NCBI GenBank assembly: GCA_029204225.1
Contig: CM055100.1
Span: 61,563,472-61,627,471, forward strand
Source: Diphasiastrum complanatum
Lineage: Eukaryota > Streptophyta > Lycopodiopsida > Lycopodiales > Lycopodiaceae
Direction of reading: 5' to 3'
Length of the DNA: 64,000 nucleotides
Shown here: one piece after another, positions 10,594 to 23,112 of the stretch
Layout of the letters: each line of letters starts with the position of its first letter
Position numbering within the stretch: position 1 is the first letter of the stretch
Program-made: the position numbers and the translations under genes
The notes under the pieces: generated by a model
Seen by the model: only the letters and a program-made list of their open reading frames with translations
Database searches by the model: none
What the model was told of the DNA's origin: nothing

Positions 10594-11100
10594 CTCTAAT
10601 GGGTTCTTCTTGTACCATCAATGCCTTACCATCTTCTTGGGAATTTCTGACAAGGTCAAAGCCTCCTTCTTGGTGCTGCTGCATCTTCTTTTTGGCTTCA
10701 TTGTGCTTGAGAATCCGATAGTCTTTGATGTCGTGATTGGATCTTTTGAAGTATCTGCAAAATAGTTTGGTCTTGGCAGGTGGCTGTTGTCGACTGTTCT
10801 ACGGTTGTTGTGGTTGCATTGAATATGGCTGCTCCACCTTCTTCTTCTTCTCCTTGAAGTTCTTCTTCTTGGAATGTTGCTTATTGGAGTACAGGGCCAT
10901 TGACTTGGTACTCATCGTAGATAAGATCTTTCTCGGTACTTCTTCCTATAATAAGCTTGCTGTTAGCTTTTGTAGAGACTATGCAGGAGTATTGCTCAAA
11001 AGCAATACTAGGTTGTCGAAGGAGGATGGAAGACTGGCTAGAAAAGACATCATAGAGTCCTCTTCTGAAATAGGTGAATCTATAGTAGCAAGTTGATTCA

Positions 11101-11471
11101 TCAACTGCTTGACTCATTCAGATGATCACTGACTGAGGTTCCTTCGCTCATTCGCTTTCTCAGGAAGAGACGAGCCGAAACTTCTGACGTTTTATAAATG
11201 CTTGTCAAAGTGTCCCATGATTCTTTTGAAGGGGTACAGTTTGATACATGAGCTATATGAGTGTCTTTCAAGTTCAAGGATACGATGGCAAGAACTTTGC
11301 CATCCTTTGCTTCCCATGTTGGTAGCATTTCAGGTTCTGCTAGTTTGGCTACAGAACCATTCATGTATCTCCTTTTCGAATAGGATCATCCTCATCTTAA
11401 ATTTCCACATGTGGAAATCATCTCTGTTGGACTTGTTGATTGAGCGGACCTCTGAGGTTGAGCCTTCCATG
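11101..11471 (-). pseudogene. copia B gag
   Basis: Begins MEGSTSEVRSINKSN followed by a FHMWKFKMRMIL block, the usual copia gag opening around a conserved Trp. A frame change near 11365 leads into a second segment with KESWDTLTSIYKTSEVSARL, the central helical part of UBN2-type gag. The C-terminal zinc knuckle (near 10730-10745) has lost at least two of its Cys residues. It is non-functional. Confidence 0.75.
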
Positions 11472-11519
11472 ATGATCGATGAACGAAGATTACAATTCAG
11501 ATATAAAAACTAGCTTTGA

Positions 11520-14500
11520 TTGGTCACAACTGTATGTCAACCGCAATCGTTGACTTGGCAGTTCCTTCAGTCAGCTGCCGTTCATTCACTTCATAGGTGA
11601 AAGCTTATGGTGTCTTGCAGTGCCTTTAGTGGTGACCTGAAGTCTTCGCTTCATTGACCGTAAGCAAGATTTTGAGGTGTCTTGCGGTTCGTTCATTTCG
11701 TAAGTAGCCGTAGGCGAGGCTGTACAGTTTACTGCCCTGTGTATTTCTATCACTTAATTCTCGTATAGAATTGTCTGAACTATCTAACACTTTTGCAATC
11801 AATATTCTAATAAGTTTGTGTTTGTATATGTAATTAATCCTATCAATTATGATGACTGCGAAGTTAGACTCAAGTAGAATTAGCTGAGGCATTTGACTCA
11901 GTATTTTGATTCAAATTTGATAGGCAGTTCATGCACTGAGGGGAAAGACTCATTCTGTAGAGCCTAACCAATCCTTCATCGGAGCTGTCACTGCAGCTTT
12001 GAATGTAGAATATTTTATTCTCTTCATTTTCAAATTTCCCATGATATCTCTCTATGAAAATGATGGTAGTACAAGTAGAAACTCCATTCTACCTGCTCTC
12101 TTGCATGTATGACATATGTCACCATTCTATGAAATATAATGCTATGACTAGTTGGAGTTCTAATAGTGATAGGTGTTAATCATGCACCCCCACTTTGCAT
12201 TCGTATGATACTAGAAATAGCAACAATCACCCTATGCACTAAATACAAGTTGATGTTCTAACATAATACCATTTAAAATGTATCACATTTAGTATAAAAA
12301 TATTAAACTAAAAAAAGCAATCAATAAATCAATTGCATGGGCATGAATAAAAGACCTCGATCATATTTTGCCATGCAATCCCAAAATGAGATAAGATTAT
12401 TTAAGTTCTTAGTTCCAACAAGATGTAAAATTGAAATTGATGCATTTTGGAAAAATGTTTATTCCTATTCATATATAATAATTTGGGTGAATATGAAATA
12501 TTGCACCTATGTTTGTAGATCTATTATTAGTTTAGAAGATCATATGAGAATCCTATATAACATGACAGTAACTAACCCATTGTAGAGTTGAGCAAAAAAG
12601 ATATTGAGTTTTAGAATTATGGTGCACTATGAACAACTTTCCATGACATACTTGATTCTTAGGCTTTGAACGCTTATACGAATTGTGTATGGTATACATT
12701 TACTCAAACACTAGAAAAAGTCTTCAAGAATAATAGAATGATGTACAAAGATTAAGTATAGTCTTGGAGCATTTATAGTTACATCACACATGGCTTATTA
12801 AACGATTTCAAATTTAAATCAAAGTAGATATTATTTCTAAAACAATAAAAAAATTATTCACATCCGCAAAGGAATGTCTTTTGATTACCTTGTTATGAAC
12901 ATGATGTGACTTTGTAGGTTCAAAATGGTCATTTTCTAAAAAATTGGTAGGTGAGTGTAATAATAGAAGGATCTATCTTTACCCTATTGTAGCAATTGTT
13001 TGGATTTAAAGATTTGTTATTGTCTTAAAAGTATATTTGAAGATGATCATGTTTTATACTTCATCCTTAAATCACTAAAACCATTGAAATGTATGACATT
13101 CAACAACAAAAATATTGATATGGAAAAGCAATCAATAGCTCAACCACATGGGCATAAAAAGTAGACCATTATTATACAAAGATAATTAAGGTTCTTAAGG
13201 CAACATGATGTAATAAAATCACAAAAGTATATTTTGCACAAAGTATGATGCTCTTTGGTATACTAAAGAATATGGGAGAATACTTGCCTCCAAATTTCTA
13301 TGTTCAAATTTAATATAATAAAAACTAGTATCTGGCAAGATGTCATTCAATGTGCTGGATGCAAATGAGATTAAAATATGAAAGAGAATAATTACTTGGA
13401 CACGCAAACCCTCGACTTTCTTAGTGCTTTGTGCAAAATGGTGAGTTTTTTAAGTTGACTTGAACTAAACAATATATTATCATAGATCCTTTTTTAAAAA
13501 CGTCATGGTTTATAGCACATCACATTGCCAAATCGAAACATTGTTAACTTTTTGGGAAAATAATGGTAACACTATATTTTAGTGATGTATGTGTTGGTAT
13601 CAAGTTCTACAATAAGTGGGATACACGATGAAGTTGTAAAGCTATTATGCCACTCAAATGATATTTCAACATTTGAAAACGTAGAATATAAATTAGTTAA
13701 TCAAAATTTCATTTGGTTGGATTTTTCTCTCAATGTTGTGATAAGATCAAATTTATGCATAAATCTTTTTCAAGTTGTGATTTAAGATGTAATGTTAGGC
13801 TCTAATTGTTAAAGATTTTAAAACAAGCAAACAACACCCTTGAGATGAAATTGTAAGAAATGCTGAACTTTGAAAACTCTATGTGGCTTAATAACTGGCA
13901 CCAATTTATATGATTTTATTTTACATGTTCATCCCCTAGTTCGTATCCATTAATACTTTTGTTTTGTATGAATTGTTGTAAGTTTGCTAGTTTTGAAAAG
14001 TTTGTTTATTGATTAAATATGTGCCCAATTAGAGCAAACAAAAAAGACATCACAAATACAAATACTAACTAATTTAAGTACCCAATTTTCTTGTTAACAA
14101 GAGGAGCATGTTAAGGCGAGTATTTATCTTGACAAGAATGTAGTGAAGATGTAATTTGTCATAGAATCTTACCAAACCATTCTACACTTGATAATAACTA
14201 GAATGGATTTAGGACTATTTTAAAGGTATTGCTTGGTATCTATTTTCAAACTTGCATAATAGCTTAAGAGTATTGTGGTTTATAGTTATTGTTGCCATCA
14301 ACCTTAAAATATCATGAAAGCACTTGTTAGACCTCAACAACAAGGTTAAACCACTCAATTGATGAATTTTATATTCTTAGCACACCTACTAGCATGCTAG
14401 AAAAAAGAATCACTACACAATACTTTTTGCTAGAAATCTGACTTGTATATTATTATTCCATTTAGATGTTTTAATAGTGAAAGGAAATACATCATCACTT

Positions 14501-16834
14501 CGATTAGGAATATCCCTACAATTTAATCTAGCTAAGATCTTAGAATCCAGAATGTAATTGAGCAAGTGATTTATTCTAAGGGGCTAATCTATGAGGCTAA
14601 TATGGTTGGGGAGACCATGCACCAAGCTTTTGTTTCGACTTAGATCTCAATTTGTTTGAGAAATAAAGTAGCATTCCAAAGAATTTTTTTCAATATGTAG
14701 CCATTTGATCCTCCAATAAGTGATAATTTGGTGTTGTATAGAAGTGGTTTCCCCAACTTAGCACTTAGTCTACTTATTCCAACTAGCAAATGTATGCAAA
14801 AAAATCCAACTTCGAAAGATTGACCAACCTAACCATCCGTTATATTATGTGAAACCAACTTAGCCAAGGTTTACCAAGTTGAAAAGGAAATCCAACTTAA
14901 CAAAACTCAATCAAGCATGCAAGGTGAACAACAACAAGGCAAAGTCTTTTTGGAAAATATTAAGGCATCTTCAAAGTCAATTCAACCAATTGACTATAAA
15001 AAACATGAAAAATCTAACTAAATATTTGTATGCAACATGACAACTATGATGGATGGCCAAATGCCCCATCCCATGTGCTTGTACTATGATTTGATATGCA
15101 TGTGCTTGTTACAATCTAAGGTCAACATTTTACGTGTGCTTATTTGGAGCTTCACATTTGAAGAAAATCATGAACACTGTAACTGACGTATGTATATATA
15201 TACAATAAAACGAGATTATAAGTCATGAGAGGATGTGAGAAGTGACATTGAGAATCCTTGGCAAGTTGAGTGGTGATCTAATGCTAGTTACTACTTGTGT
15301 GTTGCATGTGATTGAAACCACATACATAGCAGGCATGTTTTGAAGTTATCTTTTTGCTTAAGTCATCATGACCAAGAACATAGTGAAGCAATTGCCAAAT
15401 TGACAAGTGACTAGCATTTTCAATCCTAGTTCCAAGAGGTGCATCATCTTGATGTGAAAACAACAATGTAAAATCTCTATGATTGTTGTAAGATCCTAAA
15501 AATTAATTTTTCACATAGTATCATAGCCGAATCCAAGCTTTTATTCATTTTGATCTTGCATTGCTTGTTTTTGTTGAGTGGTAAACCATTGATTTGAGTA
15601 CATGGGAGGTCTCGATTGGTTTGTAAGCTCCAAATTTGTTTAAGGGCATTGTGAAAGTGTTTTTATGTTTATTAGGTTTCAGTTTATTGTCTAGAACGTT
15701 CAAAAACCATGAATGAAGTGAAACTTTGAGTGGATCCTATTTTGTATGAAGAGATTCCTAGGTTGTAGGTGCCCATCTACTTCCAAGACCCTCAAGCATA
15801 GAATTGTTTGTCACACACTCTTATGACTTCTTTAATCATGCATTTTATTGTAAGGATATGATATTTAGACACATAAAGTGCTGAACCTATGTGATTTTAG
15901 TTCAAAACCTTTACTTATATGTGTTCTCATGCCAAGTTCAAATATGCCTTGTACATCTCATTTCTAGCCAAGTGATATAAATGAGTGGACATAGTTTGGG
16001 CTTAATCTCGTTAAAATCTATTCAGAAGTTAAGAGTGTGAGTGAGTGACCTTCCAGAATGCACACGTGTGGGGAATGTCCACAAGTATGATTGATCTTGA
16101 TTAAGCTTTGTGATTAGCACAATAACATGATTCTAGATTGTTTAGCAAGATCTAATTCAGAAGAAACGAGTTAACCACAATCTAGCATGCTAAGCATCAG
16201 ATTATGATAGCAATGAATCAAAGAATGAAAATACAAGATTTCAGTGTATTAGCATTAGCTTCAACACGAGTTAGAGAGAGAAAGCTAGAGAGATAACAAG
16301 CAAAATAGTTTAGATCCAAAATGGCATGAGGTAGCTACAAAACTTTGGTTCTTCATCATTGATTGTGAGGAGATCTACACATATTTATGGAGTTTGAGGT
16401 AGCTCGAGGTAGAACCACATCTATCCATTCTAAAATGACAACTAAAGTGACATCTAGAGTCTATAAGACATTTGTCACTTGCCATGCATGAAATTCTACC
16501 AACTTTTTACAAGTGTGCTAGTTCTAACTAACAAAGTACAAATCATCATGCATGTGTCCATTACACTTTGTGCATGCCTTGCATGTCACTATGGATCACT
16601 TACAATTAATGCATGTGAATTGCCACGAGTTTCTACAAGCATAACTTTGCCAATTCTATGTCTAAAATACTATATGCAAGTTGTATTCTTCAATCTAGAC
16701 ATTACATAACCATGTAGCTCGAGTTCTATGTAGGCCAAACTTGGCATTTTGCATTTATGAGCTACATACTTGCATGGTACAACATTTGTAGCAAGCAAAG
16801 AAATCAATATGGATTTGTTTTTCCAATTTTAACA
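11520..16834. other. AT-rich gene-free stretch
   Basis: More than 5 kb with no reading frame that looks coding on either strand. A degenerate direct repeat of about 85-150 bp is visible at 12268-12350 and 13080-13165, sharing AAAGCAATCAATA and a CATGGGCAT block. A CACACGTGTG palindrome occurs near 16063. The stretch is probably ancient transposon debris, but no family could be named. Confidence 0.6.
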
Positions 16835-17315
16835 TATTAGACATCTATGTGGATCCACACGTGTGAGGACCTATCCACACGTGTGAAATGACACTTGTAA
16901 TATTCAGATCCATTTTGATTAGCTTTCATTTGAGTCTAATATGACATCTCCTAAATTATAGGAGTTAGGTCCTAGATTGTAGGAATCTAGAAGGCCAACA
17001 CAAACCGCCAATGGATGATGTGGCAAACTTGATAGATCTTATCCAAAGTGGATATGGATAAGTACAATGAACTGTCCTACACGTGCTGGATGCAGCTTAG
17101 GGAGAGATTATGGTGATTTTGTACTTGATCCATGATGGAACCTTTTTTGAGCTAATGATGAGAAATCTTGGTTTGTGTTTGTGTTTTGACTCTCTTAAGC
17201 ACTTTTTTTTGTGGATGAATGCTTTGTAAATGATAAGTAAACTATTTCAGGCCGTACAGTAGCTATACTTCACACATGTGAAGTCGTGGATCATCTTTTT
17301 TTATTGTTCTTGCTT
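16835..17315 (+). mobile_element. LTR fragment (copia C), inverted relative to 21160-21629
   Basis: This stretch is the reverse complement of 21160-21629 apart from scattered differences and one short extra block that doubles a CCACACGTGTG motif near 16856-16885. Shared landmarks include CATCTATGTGGATCCACACG, the CATGATGGA block and the (T)7 ATTGTTCTTGCTT end. The shared sequence ends at about 17315, before the gag gene at 18041. It is therefore the LTR of the plus-strand element C. Confidence 0.7.
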
Positions 17316-18040
17316 AGCATGCTAACATCTTTGATTGTACAAGAAACTGAGAGCTAAATCAAGCAAAAAGGTAGTTTTGCATTTTTTCTCACCTTTCTCT
17401 GAAGTGTATTTGGATCAAACCAGATTGGAATTGAATTTTCAGACCTGAAAAGTGGTAGTACGGAATTCTGGAATTCCGCATGTGTGACAATCAGACTTCT
17501 TGCTAATAGATCCAAAGATAGCAGTGTTATAGCTTAATGGAAAGCTTATGATCTGTACTTTCCATAGAAATTGTACCAAATCAATTTGATGTGTCTAGCA
17601 AGAGTTATAAGCTCTTAAAGATGATAGGGATAGGTCCAAAATCTGAGTGACAACATTTTGATTCGATTCAATCATGCTTTGTTCTGATTCCATTGTTTTG
17701 AGCATCCTACACAAGAAACTGAAGGTTAAGACTGAGTTTGAAGTAATGAACACCTTTTGAGCCTTCTGAGAGTCAATTGTGTTTTCTTTTGATGCATTTC
17801 ACACGTGCCAAAAGTAGGATTCAAACTAGCCAAAGTGTCTCAATCCACTTTGTGTGTCTAATCTAGATAACTTGTTTTGTGGAATATTTGAGAGTCATCT
17901 CAAATACAGTTGCAAGTGTTTCACATAGGAAGGTAGTACATCCTTGAAAATACCTATAGTGAAAGAGAGCAACAACTTTAAGTCTAATTGGAACAAGCTC
18001 AAACATATCTTAGTCCAATAACTAAGAAGTCTTCATTAAA
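17316..18040 (+). other. Leader of copia C
   Basis: Non-coding stretch between the LTR-like block and the gag start. It contains CACACGTG near 17800 but no recognisable TGGTATCAGAG primer site. It differs from the leader of the inverted partner element. Confidence 0.4.
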
Positions 18041-18805
18041 ATGGCATCTCAGGGAGGATATCTTCTAGAAGCTAGTGAAAGACTAAACACTTCTAATTAC
18101 TCAATTTGGAAGTTCAGAATGGAGTCTATCTTGATACTCCAGGATGTTATGGATATTGTGCTTGGTGTTGAGGAGGAGCCTCAAGCATAGGCTAAAATTC
18201 TTAAGTATAAGAAAAGAGCTAGAATGGCTCTACATTTCATTAAGATGAATGTATCTAATGAAATTCTGAGAGAGATAGGATCTTGCACTACAACCAAAGA
18301 AGCTTGGTATGCACTAAAGACCATCTATGAAGCAAAGAATACTTCTAGAATACTCACTCTTAGGAATCATATTTTTCAAAGCTTCCAAAGAAGTGAAGAG
18401 AGTGCATCTAACTATGTTCTGAGAGTTAAAGATTTACATAGAGAGCTTTCCTGTGTTGGTGTTACTATTAACCAAGATGAGCTAGTCCAAGTCATACTGA
18501 ATGGCTTGAGAGATGACTATGATAATCTTGTTTAGTCTTTTGCTATTAAAGAGGAGTTGCCTAATCTAGAAACTCTCCAAGGAATTCTTATTTCTGAAGA
18601 ATCTAGACAAAGCTATAATCTCTCCAGGATGAACAAACTTGAGCATGGTGGAAGTGACAAAGCCCTCTTTGTCAAAGGCAAGCAGAAAGGAAGGAGTAAG
18701 AACCAGTTCTCTCAAGCATCCAACAAAGACAAAGCCAAAGATCGAGACAAAGATGGTGAAGAGGATGATACATCTCATCCTTCTAACTCAAAGACCAAGC
18801 CTTCA
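18041..18805 (+). pseudogene. copia C gag (UBN2-type), truncated
   Basis: Starts MASQGGYLLEASERLN with a conserved IWKFRMESIL block. The central part carries ALHFIKMNVSNE, TTKEAWYALKTIYE and a LVQVILNGLRDDYDNLV block, the standard copia gag core. A TAG at about 18188 and a TAG at 18533-18535 both correspond to CAG (Gln) in relatives; the partner element at 20390 has Gln at the second position. The frame runs into a Lys-rich region and is cut off at about 18800 before a zinc knuckle, where it meets an integrase of opposite orientation. Confidence 0.8.
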
Positions 18806-20390
18806 AACACTTTACTTTTGGAATCCAAAAGTTCAATCCAAGTGTATTTAGAGTAATCATCAATAAAAGATACATACATAGATGCACCTCCATTAGATTC
18901 TTGAGAAAAAGAGTGCACATCACTATGAATAAGATCTAATGCTTTTGTAGATCTAGTGGAAGAGATATCAAAGGGGAGCTTGTGTGCCTTTGAGAGGCTA
19001 CAAGCTTCACAACTTTTTCCACACTTTGAGAGTGTCTTTGGAAGGCCAAGAGCAAGATCCTTGGTGCATAGCATCTCCATAGATTTGAAGTTGGGGTGTC
19101 CCAACCTCTTATGCCAAAGCTCCACTTGATTGAGCTCCTCCTTCACCATGTTCACACTTCCAAGAAAAACATTAGCATCAAGATTAAAAAGCCTTCCTTG
19201 CTTGAATCCCTTTACAATGCAAGTATTATTCATCATTATGGAGCAAACACCTTGCTTAAAATGGACATCTAAGCCATCATCCATCAATTGTCCTAAACTT
19301 AACAAATTCTTAGTGAGTGTAGGAACATAGAGTACATTATCAAGATCTACTCTTTTAGAGGATCCAAGACCTAAGAGAATAGTTCCCACTCCATCTATTC
19401 TACATTCTTGATCACTTGCTGTTAGAATAGACTTTTTACAGCCTACAAAAGGTACAAGAGTTGAGAGAAAATCCTTTTGGAATGTCATGTGGGAACTAGC
19501 CCCACTATCAATCCACCATTTGTCATTGGAGTAGCTCTTTGATGTTGATGTAGAAGCCATCAAGGATGAATCCACTTCATCCTCCTTGTGCATTCTTCTT
19601 CTTTGAAACACTCGGATGCAAAGTGCCCCTTCTTTCCACAAAAGAAGCACTTGAGTTTGGCTTTGTTCTTCTTTCCACCTTTGGAGCTAGATGGTTGATC
19701 ATCATTCTTGGTCTCCTTGTGTTGGATCTTCTTCTTTGACTTTGCCTTTCCCTTGCTTGAGAAGTTGGCCTTCTCATCACCATCATGCAACTTTAATCCA
19801 ATCCTTTGCTTGACATGAAGGATCCTACTCTCCTCAGCCACAAGCACACTATGGAGCTTGTCAATGGAAGGTAGTGCATCTTGAATAGCAAAGCTTTGTA
19901 CAAGATTGGAGAACTCATCTCCAAGACCATTCAAAATGATTTGAACAAGTTCATCATCATGAATACACTCACTAATGATGGAAAGTTCTTTGTTGAGAGA
20001 TTTTATTCTCAAGACATACTCTTGAGAACTCTCATCACTCCCTCTAATGCTTTGAAGAACTTTGTTTCTAATCATAAGCACTCTAGAGGTATTTTTGGAT
20101 TCATAAATCCCTTTGAGGTAGTTCCATGCCTCCTTGGCCGAGGTACAAGATGCTACTTCCTTTAGAAGTTCATTACTAACATTCATTTTCAAACAATGTA
20201 ATGCTAGTCTAGCTCTCTTTTTGTACCTCACTTGATCTTGCCCTCCTTGAGGTTCTTCTTCCTCTCCTATGACAAGATCAAACATATCTTGGAGCACAAG
20301 TAGTGACTCCATTCTTACTTTCCAAGTTGAATAATTATTAGAATTTAGCCTTTCACTAGCCTCAAGAAGATAGGCTCCAATTGAACCCAT
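18800..20390 (-). pseudogene. copia C2 gag-protease-integrase, truncated in integrase
   Basis: The minus-strand gag starts at 20390 (MGSIGAYLLEASERLN) and reaches a zinc knuckle CFFCGKKGHFASEC near 19640-19680. After a frame shift near 19600-19650 the frame continues with a protease that keeps an intact DSGASSHM active site (near 19500), a LWHKRLGHPNF GAG-pre-integrase zinc region, a C--C pair, and LIHSDVHSF and FIDDYSKYTW of the integrase core. It ends near 18800-18810. Gag packages the RNA, protease cuts the polyprotein, and integrase inserts the cDNA. Integrase lacks its last catalytic residue, so the element cannot move by itself. Confidence 0.85.
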
Positions 20391-21014
20391 TCTATCTAGT
20401 AACAAGTACAACAAATGTACTATTCAAAGGCTCTCCCTTCTCCCTTTCTCAGAATTTAGCTAAAATGCTACTCTCTTGAATCTCACTAGACTCAAGAAGC
20501 AAGATCTATAATGATCTTGCTATAATGATCTTGAACTCAAAAAGATTTGAGAAAGTGTATTCTACACAATCTATTCAATTAAAACCTAGGATTTGATTTT
20601 TGGAAGTGCCAATGCCTTCCTATGGTGTTTACAATTGGTTTTAGTTTCACTCTTGAACTAAAAACATAAGCCTCAAGCTCTCTCACAAGAATTTGTAGGA
20701 TTAATAAGATTCTAACACCATTTACTCATCAAATCTTTAATGGAAACAATGGTTTTTCATAAGCACATCACTAGTTTCACTCTACACAACTTGTTTGAAG
20801 CTCAAATTTCGAAAAAACACAAAGTTTTGGTGAAAGTACAACTCCAGCAGCCTCTCACACGTGTGAGAAGTACATCTAAACTTTACACACTAATCTGAAC
20901 CTCAACATCACAAGTAAACTATTAGAAAAGGTTGCCCTCCTTCAAAGTGACTCTAGCACCAATGCTTTCACCAAAAAGAAGATTTTTGGATCATCAACTA
21001 AGATCTTTGACTTG

Positions 21015-21026
21015 GCTCTGATACCA
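21015..21026 (-). other. Primer-binding site of copia C2
   Basis: The minus strand reads TGGTATCAGAGC, complementary to the 3' end of plant initiator tRNA-Met, the usual primer of copia elements. It lies between the LTR-like block and the gag start of C2. Confidence 0.85.
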
Positions 21027-21029
21027 TCT

Positions 21030-21666
21030 CAAATTTCAGAGTTTATGGACTGAAATTGATCTAAAAATGATCACAAAGAGTGACTGGTAGCTTGGGATCT
21101 TGATCTATATCAAGACTAGCTTCCAAATCTAGCTTCTACTTGACAATCTTTGTGATTCCAAGCAAGAACAATAAAAAAAGATGATCCACGGCTTCACACG
21201 TGTGAAGTACAACGACTATACGGCCTGATAACAGAGAAATAGTTTACTTATCATTTACAAAGCATTCATCCACAAAGAAAGTGCTTAAGAGAGTCAAAAC
21301 ACAATGATTACTACACAAACCAAGATTTCTCATCATTATCTCAAAAAAGGATCCATCATGGATCAAGCACAAAATCACCATAATCTCTCTCTAAGCTAGA
21401 TCCAGCACATGTAGGACAGCTCATTGTACTTATCCATATCCACTTTGGATAAGATCTATCAAGTTTGCCACATCATCCATTGGTGGTTTGTGTTAGATTC
21501 CTACAATCTAGGACCTAACTCCTATAATTTAGGAGATGTCATATTAGACTCAAATGAAAGCTAATCAAAATGGATATGAATATTACAAGTGTCATTTCAC
21601 ACGTGTGGATCCACATAGATGTCTAATATTCATCAAAAACCATGTGAAAATTGCTAAATTCTAACA
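21030..21666 (-). mobile_element. 5' LTR of copia C2
   Basis: On the minus strand it begins TGTTAGAATTTAG at 21666 and runs to near the primer site at 21026. The central 470 bp match the plus-strand LTR fragment at 16835-17315 in inverted orientation. It contains two CACACGTGTG palindromes (near 21197 and 21597). The 3' border lacks a clear terminal CA, so the boundary is approximate. Confidence 0.65.
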
Positions 21667-22075
21667 TATTGTGTTGGTCTATTCCAATGGAGGGGGAGAT
21701 GGCCTTTTATCCTCTAGCTATAAAGCACAAGAATTTGCACAAAATATTTTTCCTATCATAACCAAAACTATCTAATTCTATCCACCCAAATCACACATCC
21801 ACCTTCTACTAATTACCAAAAATCAACATCATACATCACCAATTCAACAAACTACTTTCACACACAAAATTGAACATCTCAATGTTCAATGGGGGCTATA
21901 TTAATCTTACCAACATAAAGATGAGATAAAAGCACAAAAGCAATATAAACGTAGCCCTACACCAAAATAGAATAGTTGAGGATCCAAAATGGCAACATTT
22001 GCTTCTCATACATTAAGAATGTTTTTTACAGATAAAAGAGGTTCTACTTATGGTAAACCACTTTTGTGAGTACCC
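21667..22075. other. No gene seen
   Basis: AT-rich flank of the C2 LTR without coding signs. It may be leader sequence of the small copia fragment that follows. Confidence 0.3.
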
Positions 22076-22400
22076 TTGTGTTCCATTGAAATGCTCCCTA
22101 AGCCTTGTATTCCAGCCCCCACACTCAAGGAAGAGGCTAATAATCAACAATCATCTCTATCTTTATTAAGTAAAAAATGGGACAAGTCCAAGCTAAAGTG
22201 CTACTTTGTGACAAAAAGGGACATTTTTCTTTTGAGTGCTTCAAGAGGAAGAATGCACAAGGCAATCAAGAAAATTCCACCCATGAAGAATAAGAAGAAT
22301 ATGACAATGAGGAGTCCCTCATGATGTCCATCTTCTCATCATCAAGTTTCAAAGATGAGAACCCATGGTGGATTGATATGGCTTTCAGCCACGTTGGCCA
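22076..22400 (+). pseudogene. Short copia gag/protease fragment
   Basis: In two frames the stretch reads a gag zinc-knuckle remnant (KLKCYF followed by DKKGHFSFECFKRKNAQ) and then SSFKDENPWWID, which is where a copia protease active site should begin. After WWID the sequence departs from the DSGA motif. It is a small decayed piece of the same lineage as C2 and D. Confidence 0.6.
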
Positions 22401-23112
22401 GTTTCTATCAAACTCAAAGGTCTTAAGATACAAGCTACAGTTGATTTCTTGCAAGATATGCAAGCAAGTTTTTAGAAATAGTAGTCATGTAAAGCTATTA
22501 AGAAGTGGGCAATTTGCTCTTTTAGCCTGCTTGTTATCAGTGTCGTTGGAAGTTGTTTATTGAGAGTTGCCTAGATGCCAGCTTGTTACAATGCCACACA
22601 AACTTTTTGAAAAAGATATGCTCCTTATTCATTGCACTTATCATTTGATGATTGAATTGTTGTCCCTGTTGCTTCTAAAGCCTATTTTGCGACCATAACT
22701 TGTTGATTTTGTGTATGTAAACATATGCACTAGGAATGGCCTAATTGTTTATAGTTGAAGCACTATCTTCCCAACTATTCTTATGGCTAGTACATGTAAA
22801 GGCATAAACTTTTCTTGCTAAGCTCATGGTTTCTCTATTGGTGGCCTTGCCTTTTGCTATGTTAAAATTGAATATTTCAAGACGTAGAGATGATTATCTC
22901 ATATATAAATAAGTTTTTGGCTACTTGGGACCTAGTATGACTTTTTGTACTAAGGTATAATTTGAGCATTTTCTAATCTCATTAAAGGAGTTTTGAAATC
23001 TAAAACGATCCTTTGTAAAGATGTTTTTTTATTTGAAATGCATATATTTGAAATCTATTTAATGTACATGAAAATAAATAAGTTATAGAAATAAACTTTT
23101 AAAATTTTTAAG
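22401..23112. other. No gene seen
   Basis: AT-rich stretch without coding signs between the copia fragment and family X copy X3. Confidence 0.4.

Larger units (their letters stand above)
8893..11471 (-). mobile_element. Ty1/copia element B, decayed and internally deleted
   Basis: Read on the minus strand: gag start (ATG at 11471), zinc-knuckle remnant near 10730, protease, GAG-pre-integrase, integrase core, reverse transcriptase and the start of RNase H. The gene order is Ty1/copia (integrase before reverse transcriptase). Large internal deletions join integrase to reverse transcriptase near 9770 and remove the YVDD part of reverse transcriptase near 9400-9430. RNase H breaks off near 8893. 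No LTR was found on either side, so this is an internal fragment. Confidence 0.85.

Noticed and set aside
11520-16834. Possible tRNA or small RNA genes in the desert
   Set aside because: No cloverleaf pattern or RNA polymerase III A and B boxes could be matched by eye.
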